NCBI GenBank assembly: GCA_903911455.1
Contig: CAIWDQ010000229.1
Span: forward strand, 1-7,451
Length of the DNA stretch: 7,451 nucleotides
Reading direction: 5' to 3'
Source: an uncultured bacterium
GTDB lineage: Bacteria > Bacteroidota > Bacteroidia > Bacteroidales > JACABE01
Shown here: piece by piece, positions 1-5,516 of the stretch
Layout of the letters: every line of letters begins with the position of its first letter
Position numbering within the stretch: position 1 is the first letter of the stretch
The notes under the pieces: model-generated
What the model was told of the DNA's origin: nothing
Databases searched by the model: none
What the model saw: the letters and a program-made list of their open reading frames with translations, nothing else
Position numbers and translations under genes: made by a program

Positions 1-1
1 A

Positions 2-46
2 ACAATAATTATTTTAATAATATTATTATTGAATGAAGGAAAATGA
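2..46 (+). CDS. Possible C-terminal tail of an upstream membrane protein (partial)
   Basis: The frame starting at base 2 is open from the window edge to a TGA at 44-46 and reads TIIILIILLLNEGK. That is a run of ten mostly Ile/Leu residues followed by a short polar end, which would fit the last membrane helix of a protein starting before the window. A competing frame from base 1 (NNNYFNNIIIE, stop at 34-36) is also open, and the tract is nearly pure A/T, so this could be chance. No function can be given. Confidence 0.2.
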   Translation, partial: TIIILIILLLNEGK

Positions 47-55
47 TTATGTTTG
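29..55 (+). promoter_or_regulatory. Candidate Bacteroidetes promoter for the gene at 74
   Basis: TATGTTTG at 48-55 matches the Bacteroidetes primary-sigma -7 consensus TAnnTTTG exactly. A TTG at 29-31 could be the -33 element, but the 16-base gap is a little short of the usual 17-19. The -7 box ends 18 bases before the ATG at 74, the same geometry as the stronger promoter before 1231. It would give a leader of roughly 10-15 bases. Confidence 0.4.
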
Positions 56-73
56 TAGAAAAATTATTTTAAG

Positions 74-574
74 ATGCCAACAATCGAGATTATTTCTTTA
101 GATGCAATTGAATTAGGATTAAATAAAGATGATTTTAAAGTTGCTTTAATTGAAGAAAAACAACTCATAAGTCATCGGGGCTTATTTAATAATTATTTGA
201 AAAGAAAAAAAGGAGTAATTATTCATATAGGCAATCCTGAATTTAAATTTAAGAATTATGGTTTCTTTGCAGGAATGATTATTAATTGGAAGTTTGAACC
301 TGATGAAAATTTAATTCCAAAACTTGAAATTGGAGAAAATGGCGAAAACCAAGATTTCAGGTTTAAGTTTATAAAAATATATCAGAAAGAAATTACTAAG
401 ATTATTAAAATTTCATTTGAGAAATCACCAGTCAAAGAAGTTTATTTCTTAACAGATATACAATTTGGACCAGAAATTGGAATTAGAAAAAATATCAACT
501 TAAAAGACTTTTGGAAACAACATGATAGTGATGGCTTAGAATGGAATGTGTTATATAAGATAAAAATTAAGTAA
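74..574 (+). CDS. Hypothetical cytoplasmic protein, 166 aa
   Basis: I do not recognise a family with confidence. The product has no signal peptide and no membrane helix. It is rich in Lys, Ile, Glu and Phe and looks like a compact mixed alpha/beta soluble protein. The most distinctive stretch is residues 33-57, around SHRGLFNNYLKRKKG and HIGNPEFK, which reads like a conserved block; the rest alternates hydrophobic strands with charged loops. The ATG at 74 is supported by an in-frame TAG at 56-58 and by a promoter-like box at 48-55. No Shine-Dalgarno sequence is seen, as is normal in Bacteroidetes. The gene is very AT-rich (bases 241-300 are 25% GC), more so than the flavoprotein gene downstream. 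It probably shares a transcript with the exported protein at 618, with only 43 bases between them. Small orphan pairs like this can be lineage-specific or acquired, but nothing shows a role in defence or toxin immunity. Confidence 0.7.
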   Translation: MPTIEIISLDAIELGLNKDDFKVALIEEKQLISHRGLFNNYLKRKKGVIIHIGNPEFKFKNYGFFAGMIINWKFEPDENLIPKLEIGENGENQDFRFKFIKIYQKEITKIIKISFEKSPVKEVYFLTDIQFGPEIGIRKNINLKDFWKQHDSDGLEWNVLYKIKIK

Positions 575-576
575 AA

Positions 577-621
577 ATGAGTATATTTATTGAAAAAATC
601 AAATCAGAATTCATAAAATGA
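577..621 (+). CDS. 14-codon mini-ORF bridging two genes
   Basis: An ATG at 577, two bases after the stop of the preceding gene, opens a frame reading MSIFIEKIKSEFIK and closing with TGA at 619-621. That stop overlaps the ATG at 618 of the next gene in the sequence ATGA, the classic layout for translational coupling. It could be a leader that lets ribosomes reinitiate on the exported protein, a leftover start of a decayed gene, or chance. The peptide looks like the amphipathic start of a real protein rather than random codons. Short ORFs are common in AT-rich DNA, so confidence is low. Confidence 0.25.
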   Translation: MSIFIEKIKSEFIK

Positions 622-1202
622 GAAACATTTTACTAGCAATACTTATAATTACAAGTATTAATTGCTTCGGGCAGGAAAAATATTGGGAACAATTAAATCA
701 AACTGAAAAGAATAAGATTTTGAATAACCCTGATGTAGTTCCTTATGCACTTAAATTTTTCAAAGGAAATTATGATTTGAATCAAGATAGTTTAGTTCTT
801 GATTTTCTAGATAAAATTTCATTAAATAAAAGTAAAGAATTGCTTCCTTTTTATTATTTCTTATTCATTAAAATGTGTAAAGAAGCAGATGGTTATATTG
901 GAGAAACATTGGGTGATTGCTGCATTAATTTTTTATTAAATCATTCAAATTTTGTTCTTAAACATATTAGACAAGAGATTAAGAATGGAAGAAATGATGA
1001 ATATAATTATTTTAAAGATAATATGATTTTTGAATATTATGCTTCAGATCTTGAAAGTTCTTATCCAAACAGACCTAATTATAATGACTTTGTGAAAATT
1101 CTTGAAACAAAAACTAATAATGAAAATAAAATTTTACTGAGAAAATTAATGAAAGAAGTAAAACTTGGAGCACTTAAAATGATTGAAGAAGATAAAAAAT
1201 AA
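618..1202 (+). CDS. Hypothetical exported protein, 194 aa
   Basis: The N-terminus MRNILLAILIITSINCFGQE is a short signal peptide of Bacteroidetes type, with a positive start, about 12 hydrophobic residues and a CFGQ cleavage region. Cleavage next to Q19 would leave a mature protein of about 175 residues in the periplasm. Cys16 is preceded by S-I-N, a poor lipobox, so a lipoprotein is less likely. The mature part is mostly predicted helix, with an aromatic and acidic middle (for example FYYFLFIKMCKEAD, then a CC pair at about residues 101-102) and a Lys/Glu-rich helical C-terminus. I recognise no domain or catalytic motif. The gene is AT-rich like the one upstream, and its start overlaps the mini-ORF at 577 by four bases. 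No promoter box is visible in the 43-base gap, so it is probably read from the promoter before 74. Its 3' end contains the -33 element of the next promoter. Confidence 0.7.
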   Translation: MRNILLAILIITSINCFGQEKYWEQLNQTEKNKILNNPDVVPYALKFFKGNYDLNQDSLVLDFLDKISLNKSKELLPFYYFLFIKMCKEADGYIGETLGDCCINFLLNHSNFVLKHIRQEIKNGRNDEYNYFKDNMIFEYYASDLESSYPNRPNYNDFVKILETKTNNENKILLRKLMKEVKLGALKMIEEDKK

Positions 1203-1211
1203 ATATCTTTG
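1183..1211 (+). promoter_or_regulatory. Bacteroidetes-type promoter for the flavoprotein gene
   Basis: TTG at 1183-1185 and TATCTTTG at 1204-1211 are separated by 18 bases, matching the -33 and TAnnTTTG -7 elements of the Bacteroidetes housekeeping sigma factor. The -33 element lies inside the end of the preceding gene and the -7 box begins just after its stop codon. The ATG at 1231 follows 19 bases after the box, so the leader would be only about 12-15 bases. This is the best promoter in the window, and it marks a break between the AT-rich hypothetical pair and the redox genes. Confidence 0.65.
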
Positions 1212-1230
1212 CAAAAAACAATAAACATAC

Positions 1231-1869
1231 ATGAAAGTAATAGCAATAAACGGAAGCCCAAAAAAAGAAGGAAACACTTACCAAGCCTTAACATTAGTAG
1301 GCAACGAAATAATAAAAGCAGGTATTGATTTTGAAATACTACACATAGGCAACAAATTGATACACGGCTGCACAGCTTGTCGCAAATGCGCCGAAACCAA
1401 AGACAAAAGATGCAGTGGCGTACCCAACGATGACTTAAATAACCTCAATCAACAAATATATGAGGCTGATGGGATAATATTAGGATCACCGGTTTACTAT
1501 TCAGGCATCGCCGGAACAATGAAAAGCTTTTTAGACAGATTATTCTACGTTTCGGGAGCCAATGGAAATATGTTTCGTCAAAAAGTAGGAGCAGCAGTAG
1601 TGGCAGTACGACGTACAGGTGGTTCCTCTACATTCGATTGTTTGAATCATTATTTAAACATTACCGAAATGATTATTGCAACTTCTAATTATTGGAACGT
1701 AATACATGGAAGAGAACCCGGCGAAGTAATGCAAGATGCAGAAGGTGTACAATGTATGCAGGTATTAGGCCGAAATATAGCCTGGCTTTTAAAGATGAAA
1801 GAAGCAACCAAAGATACCATAGAACCACCTCTGAAAACAACGAAAGTAGTTACGCATTTTGTAAGGTAA
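1231..1869 (+). CDS. Flavodoxin-fold NAD(P)H oxidoreductase / iron-sulfur flavoprotein-like, 212 aa
   Basis: This is a member of the NADPH-dependent FMN reductase superfamily, which use a bound FMN to move electrons from NAD(P)H or ferredoxin to small acceptors. The start MKVIAINGSPKKEGNT gives the first beta-strand and the phosphate-binding loop (residues 8-16, GSPKKEGNT) that holds the FMN phosphate. Residues 84-96, around LGSPVYYSGIAG, form the second FMN-contacting loop. Between them lie Cys47, Cys50, Cys53 and Cys61, a C-X2-C-X2-C-X7-C spacing. That fits the compact motif (C-X2-C-X2-C-X4-7-C) which binds a 4Fe-4S cluster in archaeal iron-sulfur flavoproteins, so this may be such a protein; a plain cluster-free flavodoxin-family reductase is the alternative. 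The start is secure because the FMN motif begins at residue 4. The gene is less AT-rich than its neighbours (bases 1381-1440 are 47% GC). A membrane protein gene follows 13 bases downstream, probably on the same transcript. The substrate is unknown. Confidence 0.9.
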   Translation: MKVIAINGSPKKEGNTYQALTLVGNEIIKAGIDFEILHIGNKLIHGCTACRKCAETKDKRCSGVPNDDLNNLNQQIYEADGIILGSPVYYSGIAGTMKSFLDRLFYVSGANGNMFRQKVGAAVVAVRRTGGSSTFDCLNHYLNITEMIIATSNYWNVIHGREPGEVMQDAEGVQCMQVLGRNIAWLLKMKEATKDTIEPPLKTTKVVTHFVR

Positions 1870-1882
1870 GCCTGATATTATT

Positions 1883-2425
1883 ATGATAAGATATTTAAGA
1901 ATAAGCATTTTAGTTTTCATTCTTTCTATACTATTATGGATATTATATGTTAAGTCTGATTATGAAATAACTTACCCTTTTTTATTGAATTTAATCAGAG
2001 GAGGCCTTACTTTTATATCTTTTCAAGTCTTTCTTATTTTATTATTAAGAAAAAATATTAGAAGAGAAAACAAAGTTAATCCTCAAAATAAAAACAATGG
2101 TTTAACATCATTTCTACTTTTATTTGCTTGCATAATATGGTTTATCCCAACATTTTGTTCTATAATATGGTCTTCAGGAAGTGAAGATGTTTTTATATAT
2201 GAAAACACTCAAAACAAAAAGGAAGTTATCATAAGTCAGTATCATAATGATTGGGATTTAAACACATCGTGTCGTATAGTAAAAGTAAAGAATAGAAATT
2301 CATTAATAAATAGAGTTGTTATTATTAAAGATAGTACAATTTGGAGTAAATTAAGTTTAAATCTCAATGATTCTTTTCCAAATGAATTTGTTTTTGAAAA
2401 TTCAACTTATAAAATTGCAAAATAG
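1883..2425 (+). CDS. Hypothetical membrane protein with three predicted helices, 180 aa
   Basis: No family is recognised. Three hydrophobic segments are visible at about residues 7-23, 36-56 and 75-96. A basic, Asn-rich loop (about residues 57-73, including RKNIRRENK) sits between the second and third. The positive-inside rule would place that loop in the cytoplasm. The last 80 or so residues form a polar tail with beta-type alternation and a single Cys at about residue 130. The topology (basic loop inside, tail after helix 3) suggests the tail is outside the cytoplasm. The ATG at 1883 is the first in frame after a TAA at 1862-1864. It lies 13 bases after the flavoprotein stop, with no promoter box between, so co-transcription is likely. 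The gene is much more AT-rich than the flavoprotein, so the pair need not share a history. Confidence 0.65.
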   Translation: MIRYLRISILVFILSILLWILYVKSDYEITYPFLLNLIRGGLTFISFQVFLILLLRKNIRRENKVNPQNKNNGLTSFLLLFACIIWFIPTFCSIIWSSGSEDVFIYENTQNKKEVIISQYHNDWDLNTSCRIVKVKNRNSLINRVVIIKDSTIWSKLSLNLNDSFPNEFVFENSTYKIAK

Positions 2426-2468
2426 AATTTATATATAGAATAATACTCAAAGATTCAAGAAAAAGCAG

Positions 2469-2476
2469 TAATTTTG
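2469..2476 (+). promoter_or_regulatory. Candidate -7 box for the FAD/Fe-S dehydrogenase gene
   Basis: TAATTTTG fits TAnnTTTG exactly and ends 26 bases before the ATG at 2503. I see no clear TTG at the expected -33 distance (about 2447-2450), so this would be a -7-dominated or activator-dependent promoter. It lies in the 77-base gap after the membrane protein gene, the natural place for a new transcription start. Confidence 0.45.
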
Positions 2477-2502
2477 AAGCCTTATATTATTGCATACTCA
2501 AT

Positions 2503-5460
2503 ATGGAACAAACATTGATACAATCAAAACTAAAAGAATTAAAAACCAGCTTCGAAGGCGACATATACACCGACGAAACCATGCGTTTGTTATATGCCAC
2601 AGATGCTTCTGCTTACCGCGAAATGCCTTTGGCAGTAGTTCGTCCAAAACATAAAGAAGATATTAAACTCCTGATTTCTTTTGCTAAAGAACATAAAACT
2701 GCGTTAATTCCCCGTACTGCCGGCACATCTTTAGCAGGACAAGTTGTAGGTAATGGCATCATTGTGGATGTTTCTAAATATATGTGTAAGATATTGGAGT
2801 TTAACGAAGCAGAGCATTGGATAAGAGTTGAACCGGGAGTAGTTTTGGATGAATTAAATAAGATTACAGAGAGTAAAGGATTATTTTTTGCTCCCGAAAC
2901 ATCAACTTCAAACAGATGTATGGTTGGAGGTATGGTTGGCAATAATTCGTGTGGAGCGCATTCATTAATTTATGGTAGCACCAGAGATCATACTTTAGTT
3001 GTAAAAGCTTTGTTAAGCGATGGCTCGGAAGTAGAATTTAAAGCACTAAGTAGAGAAGAATATCAAGAAAAACTAAGCTATAATACACTAGAAGGGAATA
3101 TTTACCGACAAATCAATGAGATTTTAACAAATAAAGAAAATAAAAAAGAAATAATAGAACAATATCCTGATAAGAGTTTAGAAAGAAGAAATACCGGTTA
3201 TGCTATTGATATGTTGATGGATTGTGAGGTATTTACCTCACCCCCGCCTCTCCTAAAAGGAGAGGAGTCTAAGTTTAATTTCACAAATCTCCTTGCGGGA
3301 TCAGAAGGTACGCTTGCATTCAGCACAGAAATAACTTTGAATCTTGTCCCTCTCCCACCCAAGGAAAAAGCCTTGGTATGTATTCATTGTCACACTTTAA
3401 TGGACGCTCTTAAAGGAAATATCATTGCCCTTAAATACAAACCCGTTGCGGTAGAGTTGATGGATGATATTATTATGAATTGCACCAAAGATAATATTGA
3501 ACAACGCAAGAATCGTTTCTTTATTGAAAGAGAACCAGGTGCAATGCTAATTGTTGAGTTTGCAATGGAAAATAAAGAGGATATACTAAAGGCTGCCAGA
3601 GATATGGAAGCCGAAATGCGAAGCCTCGGTTATGGTTATAATTTCCCTGTTCTTTTTGGTGATGATATTAAGAAAGTCTGGAACTTACGTAAAGCAGGAT
3701 TGGGATTATTATCAAATATTCCAGGAGATGCAAAACCGGTTCCTGTAACCGAAGATACCGCCGTAAATCCAAACGTTTTACCTGAATATATTACAGAGTT
3801 TAAAGCAATTTTAGATAAATATAACCTAAGTTGTGTATATTATGCACACATTGCTACCGGTGAACTGCATTTACGTCCGGTTTTAAATCTAAAAGACCCG
3901 AAAGATGTAGAATTATTCCATACCGTTGCTTTAGAAACGGCTCATTTAGTGAAGAAATATAAAGGCTCCTTAAGTGGAGAACATGGAGATGGAAGGTTAA
4001 GAGGAGAGTTTATTCCATTAATGTTGGGTGATAAAATCTATGAACTCTTCAAACAAATAAAAAACACCTGGGATCCTGATCATATCTTTAATCCAAATAA
4101 GATAGTTGATACTCCCCCAATGAATTCTTTCTTAAGATTTGAACCAGGAAAAGCTAATCCTGAGATAGAAACTATCTTTGATTTCGGTAATGATAAAGGT
4201 ATATTAAGAGCAGCCGAAAGATGTAATGGATCTGGAGATTGTCGTAAGTCTGAGATCATTGGCGGTACAATGTGCCCTAGTTTCATGGCAACTCGTAACG
4301 AGAATTCTACAACACGTGCTAGAGCAAATATATTAAGAGAGTTTTTAACTAATTCAACTAAGAAGAATCCATTTGATCATAAAGAGATCTACGAAGTATT
4401 TGATTTGTGTTTATCTTGTAAAGGTTGTAAATCAGAATGTCCATCTAGTGTAGATGTGGCAAAGCTTAAAGCCGAATTTCTGCAACATTATTATGATGCA
4501 AATGGTATTCCATTGCGTACAAGAGCAATTGCATATATATCAAGCATAAATGCGATAGGTTCAATAGTTCCATCTATTACTAATTTCTTTATGAGTAATG
4601 GTTTAACATCTTCAATAGCTAAGTCAATATTAGGCTTTGCGCAAAAAAGAAGTATCCCTTTATTATCAAAAGTAACCTTAAGAAAATGGGATGATGCTAA
4701 TAATAATGAATCTAAAGCTTATCCTAATGGAAAAGTCTATCTTTTTGCAGATGAATTTACCAATTACAACGAATCTGAAATAGGTATTAAAGCAATTCGT
4801 TTATTAAATAAATTAGGTTATGAAGTCATCATACCAAAGCATTTAGTAAGTGGAAGAACCTTCTTATCAAAAGGTTTATTAAGAACAGCCAAGAAAATAG
4901 CAATTAAGAATACTATATTATTAAAGGATATTATTAATGAAGAAACACCTTTAATAGGAATAGAACCATCAGCAATATTAGCATTTAGAGATGAATACCC
5001 TGATTTAGTTGGTAAAGAATTGAAATCAACAGCACTAAAACTTGCAGAGAATGCACTGTTATTTGATGAGTTTTTATCAAAAGAAATAGACAAAGGAAAG
5101 ATTAGTAAAGATAGTTTTACTAAAGAAACAAAGGCTATTAAACTCCACGGACACTGTCAACAAAAGTCAATTGCATCAACAGCACCAACTAAGAAAGTAT
5201 TATCTTTCCCTGAGAACTATTCTGTTACTGAAATACCTTCAGGATGTTGCGGTATGGCAGGCTCATTCGGTTACGAAAAAGAACACTACGATTTATCAAT
5301 GAAAGTTGGTGAATTAGTTTTATTTCCTGCAATAAGAAATACAAATCAAGAAACAATAATTGCAGCAATAGGCACAAGTTGTCGTTGCCAGATTAAAGAC
5401 GGAACAGACAGAGATGCATTACACCCAGCTGAAATATTATTTGATGCATTAATTAAATAG
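2503..5460 (+). CDS. FAD-linked oxidase / Fe-S D-2-hydroxyacid dehydrogenase (GlcD-GlcF fusion, YdiJ-like), 985 aa
   Basis: One chain joins a GlcD-like flavin half to a GlcF-like iron-sulfur half. Such enzymes oxidise D-2-hydroxyacids (D-lactate, glycolate or D-2-hydroxyglutarate) to the 2-oxoacid and pass electrons through Fe-S clusters to the respiratory chain. Visible parts in order: an FAD-binding type 4 domain (about 20-285) with RTAGTSLAGQ (71-80) and GGMVGNNSCG (142-151); the FAD-oxidase C-terminal domain (about 290-535) ending in SGEHGDGRLRG (491-501); a first Fe-S site with Cys574, Cys580 and Cys591-Pro; a second, canonical C-X2-C-X2-C-X3-CP site with Cys636, 639, 642 and 646; then two CCG-type segments. 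Only the last CCG segment keeps its cysteines (Cys885, Cys915-Cys916-Gly, Cys960, Cys962). The first (about 745-790) has none. Residues 246-256 (SPPPLLKGEES) are encoded by a hairpin repeat. The length is close to YdiJ (about 1,018). No signal peptide, so it is cytoplasmic or peripheral on the inner membrane. The exact substrate cannot be read from sequence. A peroxidase gene follows 56 bases later. Confidence 0.93.
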   Translation: MEQTLIQSKLKELKTSFEGDIYTDETMRLLYATDASAYREMPLAVVRPKHKEDIKLLISFAKEHKTALIPRTAGTSLAGQVVGNGIIVDVSKYMCKILEFNEAEHWIRVEPGVVLDELNKITESKGLFFAPETSTSNRCMVGGMVGNNSCGAHSLIYGSTRDHTLVVKALLSDGSEVEFKALSREEYQEKLSYNTLEGNIYRQINEILTNKENKKEIIEQYPDKSLERRNTGYAIDMLMDCEVFTSPPPLLKGEESKFNFTNLLAGSEGTLAFSTEITLNLVPLPPKEKALVCIHCHTLMDALKGNIIALKYKPVAVELMDDIIMNCTKDNIEQRKNRFFIEREPGAMLIVEFAMENKEDILKAARDMEAEMRSLGYGYNFPVLFGDDIKKVWNLRKAGLGLLSNIPGDAKPVPVTEDTAVNPNVLPEYITEFKAILDKYNLSCVYYAHIATGELHLRPVLNLKDPKDVELFHTVALETAHLVKKYKGSLSGEHGDGRLRGEFIPLMLGDKIYELFKQIKNTWDPDHIFNPNKIVDTPPMNSFLRFEPGKANPEIETIFDFGNDKGILRAAERCNGSGDCRKSEIIGGTMCPSFMATRNENSTTRARANILREFLTNSTKKNPFDHKEIYEVFDLCLSCKGCKSECPSSVDVAKLKAEFLQHYYDANGIPLRTRAIAYISSINAIGSIVPSITNFFMSNGLTSSIAKSILGFAQKRSIPLLSKVTLRKWDDANNNESKAYPNGKVYLFADEFTNYNESEIGIKAIRLLNKLGYEVIIPKHLVSGRTFLSKGLLRTAKKIAIKNTILLKDIINEETPLIGIEPSAILAFRDEYPDLVGKELKSTALKLAENALLFDEFLSKEIDKGKISKDSFTKETKAIKLHGHCQQKSIASTAPTKKVLSFPENYSVTEIPSGCCGMAGSFGYEKEHYDLSMKVGELVLFPAIRNTNQETIIAAIGTSCRCQIKDGTDRDALHPAEILFDALIK
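3224..3270 (+). repeat. Double-hairpin repeat element inserted in frame in the dehydrogenase gene
   Basis: Two perfect inverted repeats sit almost back to back. GTGAGGTA (3224-3231) pairs with TACCTCAC (3234-3241) across two bases, and CCTCTCCT (3247-3254) pairs with AGGAGAGG (3258-3265) across AAA. The pattern CCTCACCCCC followed by CCTCTCC and its complement resembles interspersed palindromic elements seen between genes in many Bacteroidetes and cyanobacterial genomes. That comparison is from memory. Here it is read through in frame as SPPPLLKGEES and locally raises the GC content sharply. It lies between the substrate/FAD region and the conserved LLAGSEGTLAF block, where an added surface loop could be tolerated. 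Confidence 0.6.
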
Positions 5461-5516
5461 TTTGTACAATAATTATCATATAGACTAAGTTATATCATTA
5501 ATTATACATTATATTA

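Noticed and set aside
43..72. Nine-codon frame MIMFVEKLF just before the gene at 74, with a GAAGGA upstream
   Set aside because: It is too short to support, it overlaps the promoter-like box at 48-55, and Shine-Dalgarno-like sequences carry little weight in this group.
1..1202. The two hypothetical genes as a toxin-antitoxin, immunity or defence system
   Set aside because: There are no recognisable toxin, nuclease or immunity motifs, and one product is exported by a signal peptide while the other is cytoplasmic. Nothing in the sequence supports such a call.
1079..1294. Reverse-strand ORF with a Leu/Phe-rich product across 1202-1231
   Set aside because: The hydrophobic product comes from reading Lys/Glu-rich AT-rich DNA backwards, and it would run through the promoter at 1183-1211.
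1692..1886. Forward 64-codon ORF overlapping the flavoprotein end
   Set aside because: It lies in another frame of a well-supported flavoprotein gene and its product has no recognisable features.
2613..2942. Reverse-strand ORF of 109 codons inside the dehydrogenase gene
   Set aside because: It is antisense to the conserved FAD-binding domain, where codon constraint on the + strand explains the open frame. It has no promoter or domain of its own.
4080..5093. Reverse-strand ORFs at 4080-4286 and 4818-5093
   Set aside because: Both are antisense to the Fe-S and CCG parts of the dehydrogenase and look like chance open frames.
5461..5516. Possible promoter before the peroxidase (TTTG at 5461-5464 as a -33 element)
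   Set aside because: The sequence at the expected -7 distance (TAGACTAA, 5481-5488) does not fit TAnnTTTG.
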